Program-made: the position numbers and the translations under genes | Part shown: positions 1 through 6,130 of the stretch, piece after piece | How positions within the stretch are numbered: position 1 is the first letter of the stretch | Layout of the letters: each line of letters opens with the position of its first letter | From: Chromatiales bacterium | GTDB taxonomy: Bacteria > Pseudomonadota > Gammaproteobacteria > UBA6429 > Thiohalophilaceae | DNA: 6,863 nt | Reading direction: 5' to 3' | Assembly: GCA_027057985.1 (NCBI GenBank) | Contig: JALUTJ010000011.1 | Span: 1 to 6,863, forward strand | Notes under the pieces: model-generated | What the model was told of the DNA's origin: nothing | The model's input: the letters and a program-made list of their open reading frames with translations, nothing else | Database searches by the model: none

Positions 1-395
1 AAAGTCATTGTAAAGATCTACAGGCTATCGATATCCACAACGCCTCGGTGGTAGTGATGAATTTTACCCTGCAGTTTATTGCTCCCGAAGAACGAGATGC
101 GATTATTGAAAAAATCTACCAGGGTATGAACCCGGGGGGCGTACTGGTACTTTCCGAGAAACTGCAGTTTGATAATGCACAACAGGACAGGGTATTGACC
201 GAGTTGCATCATGCCTTTAAAAAATCCAATGGCTACAGCGATCTTGAAATTGCACAGAAACGCTCGGCGCTGGAAAATGTGCTGATTCCTGAAACAGCCA
301 ATGTTCATCATCAGCGTTTACAACAGGCTGGCTTTAGTGAAGTCTACCCGTGGTTCCAGTGTTTTAACTTTGCCTCATTTATTGCTATCAAATAA
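1..395 (+). CDS. cmoA: Carboxy-S-adenosyl-L-methionine synthase CmoA, 3' part (5' end outside window)
   Basis: CmoA converts S-adenosylmethionine and prephenate into carboxy-SAM, the donor used by CmoB on tRNA wobble uridine 34. Only the last 130 residues are present; the frame is open from base 3 to the TAA at 393-395. Visible family landmarks are NFTLQF just after a run of valines (end of the Rossmann strand carrying a ligand-contacting Asn), the block KIYQGMNPGG, VLSEK, NGYSDLEIAQKRSALENV, an Arg in the QRLQQAGF block, and the terminal WFQCFNF. These match E. coli CmoA nearly collinearly from memory. The N-terminal SAM-binding glycine motif lies upstream of the window. cmoB follows after 14 nt on the same strand, the usual gammaproteobacterial order, so the two are probably one operon. 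Identification is secure; only the start is missing. Confidence 0.96.
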   Translation, partial: SHCKDLQAIDIHNASVVVMNFTLQFIAPEERDAIIEKIYQGMNPGGVLVLSEKLQFDNAQQDRVLTELHHAFKKSNGYSDLEIAQKRSALENVLIPETANVHHQRLQQAGFSEVYPWFQCFNFASFIAIK

Positions 396-409
396 AGAGC
401 CATCACGTC

Positions 410-1381
410 ATGATCGACTACAGCCAGTTATTCAAAGCTCTGCAGGATTCCGAAGCCGCACCATGGCTGGATAGCCTGGAGCAGAGTATCGATAAAGCAT
501 TTAATCATCCTCGCCATGGTGAAATGGATAACTGGCTGGCCATGCTGGATAAACTGCCACTTATCAAACCTTCTTCGATCGATCTTGAAACCCAGGTTCG
601 TATCGGTGAAGCCAGCGATTGTGATGCCACCACTAGAAAAGAACTCGAAGCCGGGCTACGCATGCTTATCCCGTGGCGCAAGGGGCCTGTCTCGCTGTTT
701 GCTCTGAATATCGATACCGAATGGCATTCGGACTGGAAGTGGCAAAGGCTGGAGCAGCATATTTCACCTTTAGCCGGTCGCCAGGTGCTGGATATCGGTT
801 GTGGCAATGGTTATTACGCCCTGCGCAGTTATGGGCAGGGTGCGGCTCTTGTTATCGGCGTAGATCCGGCTCAGAAATTCGTGATGCAGTTCTATGCGTT
901 GAAAAAATACCTGCCGCATATCCCGGTGCATGTCCTGCCTTTTGGCAGCGAACAGGTGCCGGCCGGGCTCAGGGCATTTGATACCGTGTTCTCCATGGGC
1001 GTTCTGTATCACCGTCGTTCGCCCATCGATCATCTTATGCAGCTGCGCGAAATGCTGCGCCCCGGGGGAGAACTGGTACTGGAAACACTGGTTATCGAAG
1101 GGGATGAACAGCAGGTACTGATGCCGGTAAACCGTTACCAGCAAATGCGCAATGTCTGGTTTATTCCCAGTTGTGATGCGCTGGTACTCTGGCTACAGCG
1201 CTGTGGCTTTAACAATATCCGCGTTGTCGATGTGACACCAACTACCATCGAAGAACAGCGACGTACCGAGTGGATGCCCTTTGATTCACTGGAAAATTTT
1301 CTTGATCCTGATGACCACAGCAGGACCATAGAAGGTTACCCGGGGCCGGTACGCGCCCTGGTACTGGCAGAGGCCCCCTGA
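410..1381 (+). CDS. cmoB: tRNA U34 carboxymethyltransferase CmoB
   Basis: CmoB transfers the carboxymethyl group of carboxy-SAM to 5-hydroxyuridine 34, giving cmo5U, which widens wobble decoding in several tRNAs; it is cytosolic. The 323-aa length equals that of E. coli CmoB. The class I methyltransferase motif [11 protein letters not shown] starts at residue 126. Ligand residues I recall from the E. coli enzyme are all present at the same numbers: K91, W105, K110, G130, D152, E181-Q182, M196, Y200 and R315. Other strong blocks are [12 protein letters not shown] (194-205), LVLETLVI (222-229), EEQRRTEWM (281-289) and the [10 protein letters not shown] tail. The ATG at 410 lies 14 nt after the cmoA stop, with only a weak AG-rich stretch before it, so coupling to cmoA translation is plausible. 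The TGA at 1379-1381 is 2 nt before msrA. No oddities seen. Confidence 0.98.
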   Translation: MIDYSQLFKALQDSEAAPWLDSLEQSIDKAFNHPRHGEMDNWLAMLDKLPLIKPSSIDLETQVRIGEASDCDATTRKELEAGLRMLIPWRKGPVSLFALNIDTEWHSDWKWQRLEQHISPLAGRQVLDIGCGNGYYALRSYGQGAALVIGVDPAQKFVMQFYALKKYLPHIPVHVLPFGSEQVPAGLRAFDTVFSMGVLYHRRSPIDHLMQLREMLRPGGELVLETLVIEGDEQQVLMPVNRYQQMRNVWFIPSCDALVLWLQRCGFNNIRVVDVTPTTIEEQRRTEWMPFDSLENFLDPDDHSRTIEGYPGPVRALVLAEAP

Positions 1382-1383
1382 AG

Positions 1384-1941
1384 ATGACAGATAAACATTT
1401 CGTTAATCAACACCCGCTGCAACCGCCTTATCCTGAAAATATGCAACAGGCTATGTTTGGTATGGGCTGTTTCTGGGGTGCAGAGAAAAAATTCTGGCAG
1501 CAGGATGGGGTATATATTACAGCAGTGGGCTATGCCGGAGGTCATACCGAAAACCCGAGCTATCAGCAGGTCTGTAGTGGCAAGACGAATCACAATGAAG
1601 TGGTACTGGTGGTCTATGATCCCGGGATAATTTCCTACTCATCTTTACTGAAAACTTTCTGGGAATCTCATGATCCCACACAGGGCATGCGCCAGGGCAA
1701 TGATATTGGCACTCAGTACCGTTCCGGCATTTATTATTTTTCAGATGAGCAACAATTACAGGCAGAACAAAGCCGGGAAAAGTATCAGCAGGCCTTAACG
1801 GCAGCGGGTTACCCCGTAATTACAACCGAAATTCTGCCAGCCCCGGTGTTTTATCCCGCAGAAGACTATCACCAGCAGTACCTGGCCAAAAATCCAGCGG
1901 GGTATTGTGGCCTGGGTGGGACAGGTATCAAGTTCGAATAA
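1384..1941 (+). CDS. msrA: Peptide-methionine (S)-S-oxide reductase MsrA
   Basis: MsrA reduces methionine-S-sulfoxide, free or in proteins, back to methionine, using thioredoxin as electron donor. In this 185-aa protein the signature GMGCFWGAE puts the catalytic cysteine at C29. [16 protein letters not shown] follows at 49-64, E72 is the conserved glutamate, HDPTQ is at 96-100, and YHQQYL is near 162-167. The resolving cysteine is C175 in GYCGLGGTG. There is no second recycling cysteine in the short tail, unlike E. coli MsrA. The usual TGHAE motif reads TNHNE here, with the glutamate kept. No signal peptide is seen, so it is cytoplasmic. The ATG is 2 nt after the cmoB stop, preceded by AGAGG at 1369-1373, ten bases upstream, so it is probably the third gene of the cmoA-cmoB-msrA transcript. 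It ends tail to tail, 5 nt from the next gene on the other strand. Confidence 0.97.
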   Translation: MTDKHFVNQHPLQPPYPENMQQAMFGMGCFWGAEKKFWQQDGVYITAVGYAGGHTENPSYQQVCSGKTNHNEVVLVVYDPGIISYSSLLKTFWESHDPTQGMRQGNDIGTQYRSGIYYFSDEQQLQAEQSREKYQQALTAAGYPVITTEILPAPVFYPAEDYHQQYLAKNPAGYCGLGGTGIKFE

Positions 1942-1946
1942 AACAA

Positions 1947-2816
1947 TCAGGCTGTTTTTTGAGCTTTTTCTTTTTCAGCCGCTTCGGCGGCGCGTTCCCG
2001 TTCAATTTTGGCAGACAGCTCCCGCAGTTCATCGAAAGAATCATAGGGGCGATGTTTTTCCCACTCTTCGTCCGGCCATTCCAGTGGTGGCAGTTGAGTA
2101 GGTATCCGCGCGCCCGGCCATTTTTCCGCCGCGGCCTGCTTCTGCCGCAATACATCGGCCGACCAGTCAATCTTTACCGTGGCCATAATCTGCTCCTGCA
2201 GCGCACGGTAGGCTTCATTCAGGCGGGTGCCGGGGCGACTGACATAATGTGCAAAACCAAAGAACAGCATATGTTCTTCGGTAATGGGAATAACCCAGTC
2301 TCCGTCACTATATAGGTCACCAATTTTCTGATTACGGTAACAGGCCCAGTCATTGCCATGGAGGGTTTTACGCTGCCAGTCAATGCGGGCAATGGCCTTA
2401 CGCTGCTCGGAAATGGGACCATAATAACCCTCAAGCCACTCATCCAGGGCATTGAGAAAATTTTCTGGATTAAAGAGGTTGCCATGGCGGGGGGTATGCA
2501 CAAAAAAAACACCGAGTTTAAGTTTCCCTATTACACTCTGAAACAGAGGGATACCGTAAAAAGACCAGCCCTCGGTATACATTGTGCGCCAGTGCATATC
2601 GGTGGGTTTTTGGGGTTGATAGTTGCGCACCTGTTCATCATAGAGATTGTATTTTTCCGGCTTTTCCTTAAAGGACACTCGCACATCACTATGGGGTGGC
2701 GTTTTGAATTCCACCCGGGTACCGGAGAGATCCAGTCGATGAGTGCGGGCGCGTTTAAACCCCGGCCCGCGGGGGTAGGTTTTACTGCCAATGAGTTTGA
2801 GTAAGGAGGTCAGCAT
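1947..2816 (-). CDS. Hypothetical protein of unknown family, second gene of a two-gene unit
   Basis: I do not recognise this 289-aa protein. It has no signal peptide and no clear membrane segment; the leucine-rich start (residues 1-10) is too short. The N-terminal half is basic and proline-rich (PRGPGFKRARTHRLDL at 15-30). The middle is dense in aromatic residues: W76, W84, F86, Y87, a hydrophobic stretch around 88-106, then FNPENFLNALDEWLEGYYG (115-133). W147, W157 and W174 follow, and LFFGFAHYV (184-192). The last 30 residues are a charged Glu/Ala/Lys helix. The single-domain look, with no catalytic motif, suits a binding or partner protein, but this is inference. The ATG is 5 nt after the stop of the 390-aa gene, so the pair is almost certainly co-transcribed and probably translationally coupled. 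Its stop faces the msrA stop across 5 nt. Confidence 0.8.
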   Translation of the reverse strand: MLTSLLKLIGSKTYPRGPGFKRARTHRLDLSGTRVEFKTPPHSDVRVSFKEKPEKYNLYDEQVRNYQPQKPTDMHWRTMYTEGWSFYGIPLFQSVIGKLKLGVFFVHTPRHGNLFNPENFLNALDEWLEGYYGPISEQRKAIARIDWQRKTLHGNDWACYRNQKIGDLYSDGDWVIPITEEHMLFFGFAHYVSRPGTRLNEAYRALQEQIMATVKIDWSADVLRQKQAAAEKWPGARIPTQLPPLEWPDEEWEKHRPYDSFDELRELSAKIERERAAEAAEKEKAQKTA

Positions 2817-2821
2817 ACCGC

Positions 2822-3994
2822 TCAGCCTGTTTTGCGATTAAAGAAATAATGATTCAGCGCATCCCCGGGGCTATTGATGACACCGCGATTGGTTTTGCTG
2901 GCAAACAGATTGGCGCCGAGAAAGGCCATGCCGCTCAGGCCATAGGCGGCGGCACCCACGGCTCCGGGGGTACTGGCCAGTCCGGCCACGGTGGCAACGG
3001 TCAGCACGGGTCGGGCTATGGCATTGCCCTTGTCGCCATTTTGCCACAGCATGGCGGAGGAGCTGATCCAGTTTCCAGCCACGGCGCCCTGGTGCAGGCT
3101 GAGTTCATTCATCACATGGCCTTTTTCGGAGAGTCTCATACCGACCTGGCGGCGTAATTTATCCACCAGCTCCATATTGATCACAGGATTGGCATAGAAT
3201 ACCTGCTGATCCGACAGGCCGGATACCCCCTGCTTTGCCAGAAGTCGCAGCGCCTGCTTGAAAATGGCGGCACCCCGCTCATGCACGGTCCAGTTGATGG
3301 GCAGTTTCTCCCGGGCGGCAAGACGAATGGCCGAGGCCAGAAGCCGGGCGCTGCGGGTACCGCCGCGAATGCCGGTGCTGTCCTGGATACATTGCCAGTC
3401 GGCATTGAAAAAGCCCTGCTGCGTGTTATAGAACAGGGTATAGCTTTCATTTTCGGTTTCTTTCAGCGCATCCTGGGGGTAGCCGTAATTGATAAAATCG
3501 GGCATATAGTCAGCGGCATCATCAGCTGAATCTGCCAGGCCATTGATTCCGACATGAATCGGCTTGCCGGGTTGGCTTGAGGGGATTTTATCCAGTTGCT
3601 TATCATCCGCTATCCAATTACGACCTTTATATACTACTTGACGTAAACCCGGTGTATTATTTACTGGTTGTTCGGGTGTAATCACCAGCTGGGTAATCAG
3701 AATATCCCCACCGCGCATTTCATAGTGCACATCCATGCCCATGAGGCTGAGCTTGCGCTTGAGTACGGTAAAGCGGCTGATCAGATTGGCGGGGCTGTTA
3801 TTATTAGCACTCAGTCCCATAATCTGGGTTTTCAGATAATGCTGGCGGTAGTTTTTGGCCGCCTTTTTGGTGATATTTTCAAACAGTTGATAGTCTTTTT
3901 CCCGTACTAGCAGGTTGCGACCTGCGCCACGATGCAGGTAGGCCCACTTGACGCCGTTGATGAATCTGAATGGAATATTTGCGGTTGTTGTCAT
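2822..3994 (-). CDS. Putative alpha/beta-hydrolase-like protein with altered nucleophile elbow and hydrophobic C-terminus
   Basis: This is a 390-aa protein with no signal peptide. Residues 1-110 are basic with no recognised domain. Residues 146-253 resemble an alpha/beta-hydrolase-like module of the kind seen in large secreted and effector proteins: a strand plus IHVGINGLADSADDA (146-160), then FYNTQQGFFNADWQCIQDSTG (188-208), GGTRSARLLA (211-220), and strand-turn-helix INWTVHERGAAIFKQAL (233-249). At the expected nucleophile elbow, normally H-S-x-G, it reads H238-E239-R240-G241, so the serine is absent. Residues 325-365 are an Ala/Gly-rich hydrophobic stretch that could enter a membrane; the tail is polar. 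AAGGGAA lies six bases before the ATG, supporting this start. It precedes the 289-aa gene with a 5-nt gap. The fold call is from memory of motif spacing and is tentative; an effector or membrane-associated pseudo-enzyme are the leading ideas, both inference. Confidence 0.75.
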   Translation of the reverse strand: MTTTANIPFRFINGVKWAYLHRGAGRNLLVREKDYQLFENITKKAAKNYRQHYLKTQIMGLSANNNSPANLISRFTVLKRKLSLMGMDVHYEMRGGDILITQLVITPEQPVNNTPGLRQVVYKGRNWIADDKQLDKIPSSQPGKPIHVGINGLADSADDAADYMPDFINYGYPQDALKETENESYTLFYNTQQGFFNADWQCIQDSTGIRGGTRSARLLASAIRLAAREKLPINWTVHERGAAIFKQALRLLAKQGVSGLSDQQVFYANPVINMELVDKLRRQVGMRLSEKGHVMNELSLHQGAVAGNWISSSAMLWQNGDKGNAIARPVLTVATVAGLASTPGAVGAAAYGLSGMAFLGANLFASKTNRGVINSPGDALNHYFFNRKTG

Positions 3995-3999
3995 GGTAA

Positions 4000-4007
4000 C
4001 TTCCCTT
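4000..4007 (-). promoter_or_regulatory. Ribosome binding site of the 390-aa gene
   Basis: On the minus strand AAGGGAAG sits about six bases before the ATG at 3994. It is the clearest Shine-Dalgarno match among the minus-strand genes here and fixes that start. Confidence 0.6.
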
Positions 4008-4095
4008 TTTTGTTGAATCCATTGATTTGATCTAGGTAAAGATTAAATGACCTGTTTCCTCAAAACAAGCCCCGCTACCGCCAAAAAGTGCTGAA

Positions 4096-4134
4096 TATAA
4101 ATGCGTATTATTTATACGTATTATAAATGCTGCT
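4096..4134. repeat. Three imperfect 13-bp tandem repeats in the promoter region of the two-gene unit
   Basis: Three consecutive 13-base units read TATAAATGCGTAT (4096-4108), TATTTATACGTAT (4109-4121) and TATAAATGCTGCT (4122-4134). Units 1 and 2 share 10 of 13 bases, and units 1 and 3 also share 10 of 13. The array lies in the 154-bp gap between yjbQ and the 390-aa gene, upstream of the latter, and contains the 8-bp palindrome ATACGTAT (4114-4121). It could be a regulator-binding array or simple AT-rich drift; the sequence cannot decide. Confidence 0.5.
4120..4125 (-). promoter_or_regulatory. Candidate -10 element for the 390-aa / 289-aa operon
   Basis: The minus strand reads exactly TATAAT here, about 125 bases before the 390-aa start codon and inside the 13-bp repeat array. 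I find no convincing -35 hexamer at 16-18 bp (ACACCC at 17), so an activator-dependent promoter or a chance match are both possible. Confidence 0.25.
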
Positions 4135-4148
4135 TTACATAAGGGTGT

Positions 4149-4559
4149 TTATTCCTGCAGGGTAATGAGTAACTTGCGTTGATGGCCGTGGCTGCGGTGC
4201 TCCCAGAGAAAAATACCCTGCCAGGTGCCCAGTGCACAACGTCCGTTCATTACCGGAATGGTCAGGCTGTTCTGGGTAAGAATGGAACGAATATGCGCCG
4301 GCATATCATCATCTCCTTCCATGTCATGGGTATAGATCGGGTCGCCATCCGGCGCAATGCGTGCCATAAAATTTTCCAGGTCGGTTCGCACTGAAGGATC
4401 TGCATTCTCACACAGGATAAGCGAGGCGCTGGTGTGCTGTAAAAAAAGGTGACACAAACCCGATTCAAGCCCTTGTGCTGCAATGACTTCATTGATCTGC
4501 GATGAAATATTAATCGTACCACGTCCGCGGGTGGGTATATCAATAAAGACATGTTTCAT
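4149..4559 (-). CDS. yjbQ: YjbQ (UPF0047) family protein, putative secondary thiamine-phosphate synthase
   Basis: This 136-aa cytosolic protein belongs to the YjbQ/UPF0047 family. The E. coli member has been reported to have a weak thiamine-phosphate synthase activity, hence the common annotation name; its true cellular role is unsettled. The family signatures are complete: QHTSASLILCENADPSVRTD (41-60), a histidine at 78 in the THDMEG segment, DDMPAHI (84-90) and LGTWQGIFLWEHR (110-122), ending LLITLQE. Length matches E. coli YjbQ (about 138). The start at 4559 has no strong Shine-Dalgarno; AGGAATAAAA lies about 20 bases upstream. It is transcribed away from the HDOD gene. No thiamine genes or TPP riboswitch are nearby, so context does not support a thiamine role. 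The next gene on the strand is 154 bp away and probably separately expressed. Confidence 0.95.
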   Translation of the reverse strand: MKHVFIDIPTRGRGTINISSQINEVIAAQGLESGLCHLFLQHTSASLILCENADPSVRTDLENFMARIAPDGDPIYTHDMEGDDDMPAHIRSILTQNSLTIPVMNGRCALGTWQGIFLWEHRSHGHQRKLLITLQE

Positions 4560-4587
4560 ATCGATACCACTGCATTTTATTCCTGAA

Positions 4588-4604
4588 ATTTGTTAACAAA
4601 TGTT
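4588..4604. promoter_or_regulatory. Palindromic site 1 in the yjbQ / HDOD divergent region
   Basis: ATTTGTTAACAAAT (4588-4601) is a perfect 14-bp palindrome followed by GTT. A nearly identical sequence occurs at 4701-4717. It lies 29 bp before the yjbQ start codon, where it could overlap the yjbQ promoter or leader. It is proposed as a transcription-factor operator; the factor is unknown. Confidence 0.4.
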
Positions 4605-4700
4605 ACCACGGTTGATAACGTCATTAAATATGAGAACTGCATCACATTTTAATAGAAGTGAAAGCGGGCAACGCAAATAATACATATTAATAACATGTTT

Positions 4701-4717
4701 ATTGTTTAACAAATGTT
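4701..4717. promoter_or_regulatory. Palindromic site 2 in the yjbQ / HDOD divergent region
   Basis: ATTGTTTAACAAATGTT differs from site 1 (4588-4604) at only two adjacent positions, and the 12-mer TTAACAAATGTT is exact in both. The starts are 113 bp apart. This copy ends 25 bp before the TATAAT at 4743, so it would cover or abut the -35 region of the HDOD promoter. Confidence 0.4.
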
Positions 4718-4748
4718 TGCAGAGGCAGTACTAAGGTAAACATATAAT
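4717..4748 (+). promoter_or_regulatory. Candidate promoter of the HDOD gene
   Basis: An exact TATAAT at 4743-4748 lies 62 bp before the HDOD ATG. The best -35-like hexamer is TTGCAG at 4717-4722, but its 20-bp spacing is too long for an optimal sigma-70 promoter, so activation by a protein bound at the adjacent palindrome would make sense. The predicted leader is about 55 nt. Confidence 0.4.
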
Positions 4749-4810
4749 GGGCCGACAATATAGCAATAGATAAATATACTGAATTTATTATTGGAAAAAA
4801 GAATAGCAGC

Positions 4811-5686
4811 ATGGAAACAATTAAACCTGTCAGTTTTAAAGACCGTATCAAAGCGCTACATTCATTACCGCCCATGCCGGAAACAGCAACACAGATTCTT
4901 GATCTGCGGGCACACCCGGATGTCAATATAGAAAAAATTGTCAGTGTGATTGAAAAAGATCCGCTCTTAACCGCGCAGATAGTCAGTTATGCCAACTCTG
5001 CCTTCTTTGGGCAGGCCGGTTCTGTCAAATCTTTAAAAGATGCCATCTTCCGGGTGCTGGGTGTCGATGCGGTAATGAACATGGCACTGGCACTCTCGGT
5101 GGGTTCTTCTTTTCGTATTCCGCAGTATGGTCCACTGGGAGCAAAAGCGTTGTGGCGTTCTTCGGTTTATACGGCTTCATTGATGCAACGCTTTAGCATG
5201 TTGATGCCATGGGGTGAACGTCCTAACCCGGGTACGGCCTACCTGGTTGGCCTGCTACAGAATATTGGCCTGCTGGTTATCGGACATCTTTTTACCAATG
5301 AATATAATGAGCTGAATGAACAGATGGAAAATGATCCGCAACAGAATCTGTTGACGCTGGAACAGGAAGTGATGGCGATTCATCATCCCGAGATTGGCAA
5401 GATCGTGATGCGCATGTGGAATATGCCTTCAGAGCTGGTCACCGTGGCCACACATTTTTATGACATGGACTATGAAGGTGAGCATGAAACCTATGTACAG
5501 TTGTTACAGGTAGTAAACAGTATTCTCGCACCACATGGCCTGTCTTTTACCGCAATTGGTGATGAACTAAACAGTGACTTGCTGCAAAAGCTGCATCTGG
5601 ATGAAGAAGAGCTGATCCTGGCGGCAGATGAAGTGCTGCAGGAAGGTGAAATTATCCGCGATCTGGTACAGCAAATGTGCGCATAA
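4811..5686 (+). CDS. HDOD domain protein (stand-alone)
   Basis: HDOD domains are catalytically inactive relatives of HD phosphohydrolases, used as scaffolds or signal-transduction modules in bacterial regulation of motility, stress and cyclic-di-GMP circuits. The 291 aa are almost entirely one HDOD domain: LHSLPPMPETATQIL (16-30), VIEKDPLLTAQIVSYANSAFFG (46-67), SLKDAIFRVLGVDAVMNMALALSV (74-97), then GLLQNIGLLVIGHL (147-160), where the HD metal ligands of true phosphohydrolases read Q150-N151. E184 and E186 precede HHPEIGKIVMRMWNMP (191-206). No GGDEF, EAL, receiver or membrane segment is attached. Loss of the HD pair means no phosphodiesterase activity is expected. The ATG follows a purine-rich but poor Shine-Dalgarno (GGAAAAAAG, 4793-4801). 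It is divergent from yjbQ and followed after 38 nt by the 131-aa gene on the same strand. Its target cannot be told from sequence. Confidence 0.93.
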   Translation: METIKPVSFKDRIKALHSLPPMPETATQILDLRAHPDVNIEKIVSVIEKDPLLTAQIVSYANSAFFGQAGSVKSLKDAIFRVLGVDAVMNMALALSVGSSFRIPQYGPLGAKALWRSSVYTASLMQRFSMLMPWGERPNPGTAYLVGLLQNIGLLVIGHLFTNEYNELNEQMENDPQQNLLTLEQEVMAIHHPEIGKIVMRMWNMPSELVTVATHFYDMDYEGEHETYVQLLQVVNSILAPHGLSFTAIGDELNSDLLQKLHLDEEELILAADEVLQEGEIIRDLVQQMCA

Positions 5687-5688
5687 AC

Positions 5689-5718
5689 TTGAAATCGGGC
5701 TTTGCGCTTGTCTATATT
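5689..5718 (+). promoter_or_regulatory. Candidate sigma-70 promoter of the 131-aa gene
   Basis: TTGAAA (5689-5694) and TATATT (5713-5718) are 18 bp apart, a good sigma-70 match in the 38-bp gap after the HDOD stop. The expected transcription start, about 7 bases after the -10, is 5724-5726, which coincides with the ATG at 5725. Confidence 0.5.
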
Positions 5719-5724
5719 TAGTTC

Positions 5725-6120
5725 ATGCCTGACAAGAAAACCTCAAACCTGCCCGCTACTGCAGAAACCACTTCCCCGGGATTCTCTGCTAACAGGCTGG
5801 CAACCATTCACAGTTCTTCTCCACTATGGCAGCGGGCACCCACCCGTGATAAAAGTGGAATACCATATTCTGATTTCATGATGCTAATACCGGGGCTGAA
5901 AAAATTCAGTAAATCTCGGTTGCGGGATATTATCAAACGACTTGAAGCCGCATTGATGCAATATGAAAAGGATATCGTAATGGTTGATCTGAATATGAAA
6001 ATCAATGTTCTCTGGGTCACCCTGCAGTCACGACAGGGACTCACTGCAGAAGTTGCCGCTTTTATTCATCATCTGGTACCAGAAGCGAAACTGGTCTCAC
6101 AGCACGCGGTGACTGAATAA
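5725..6120 (+). CDS. Conserved hypothetical protein, 131 aa
   Basis: I know of no function for this protein. Residues 1-45 are Ser/Thr/Pro-rich and probably disordered. Residues 48-127 look like a compact alpha/beta domain: YSDFMMLIPGLKKF (48-61), a basic helix SKSRLRDIIKRLEAALMQYE (62-81), two strands IVMVDLNMKINVLWVTLQ (84-101), a helix TAEVAAFIHHLVP (107-119) and a final strand AKLVSQHA. There is no signal peptide, membrane segment or catalytic motif. I have an impression of similar short proteins in sulfur-oxidising Gammaproteobacteria but cannot verify it. The ATG at 5725 is the first possible start, since an in-frame TAG lies at 5719-5721. No Shine-Dalgarno precedes it, which fits the leaderless promoter proposed at 5689-5718. 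An alternative start at M52/M53 would remove only the disordered part. It ends flush against the opposite-strand phospholipase gene. Confidence 0.78.
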   Translation: MPDKKTSNLPATAETTSPGFSANRLATIHSSSPLWQRAPTRDKSGIPYSDFMMLIPGLKKFSKSRLRDIIKRLEAALMQYEKDIVMVDLNMKINVLWVTLQSRQGLTAEVAAFIHHLVPEAKLVSQHAVTE

Positions 6121-6130
6121 TCAGTCACGC
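6106..6130. terminator. Inverted repeat spanning the two abutting stop codons; possible bidirectional 3'-end hairpin
   Basis: GTGACTGA (6109-6116) and TCAGTCAC (6121-6128) are perfect 8-bp arms around the loop ATAA (6117-6120). The stem can extend by two more pairs if one G (6108) is bulged. The plus-strand TAA lies in the loop and the minus-strand TGA at the start of the right arm. No T-tract follows on either strand, so this is not a canonical intrinsic terminator. It may mark or protect both 3' ends. Confidence 0.4.

Noticed and set aside
145..1607. Five copies of TGGTACT across cmoA, cmoB and msrA (145, 1074, 1182, 1359, 1601)
   Set aside because: Each encodes the same (Leu/Val)-Val-Leu pattern with GTA followed by a CTN codon in frame. 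Codon preference explains it; no copy is intergenic.
1978..1991. Strong hairpin GCCGC-TTCG-GCGGC near the msrA / 289-aa gene junction, as an intrinsic terminator
   Set aside because: The T-rich run lies before the hairpin on the plus strand, so neither strand has a stem followed by a U-tract. It falls in the coding sequence for the Ala/Glu-rich C-terminal tail and is explained by those codons.
2802..3157. TAAGGAGGT, a perfect Shine-Dalgarno-like word at 2802-2810 on the plus strand, before a 102-aa plus-strand open frame starting at 2849
   Set aside because: The spacing to the ATG is 38 nt, far too long, and the frame is antisense to the well-supported 390-aa gene. The word is just the codons near the start of the 289-aa gene read on the other strand.
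4560..4810. TPP riboswitch upstream of yjbQ
   Set aside because: The region is AT-rich and I see none of the conserved TPP-riboswitch core elements; the distance from the proposed operator to the start codon leaves too little leader.
5679..5707. Inverted repeat GCGCA / TGCGC after the HDOD gene, as a terminator
   Set aside because: It has only five pairs with a 19-nt loop and no following T-tract.
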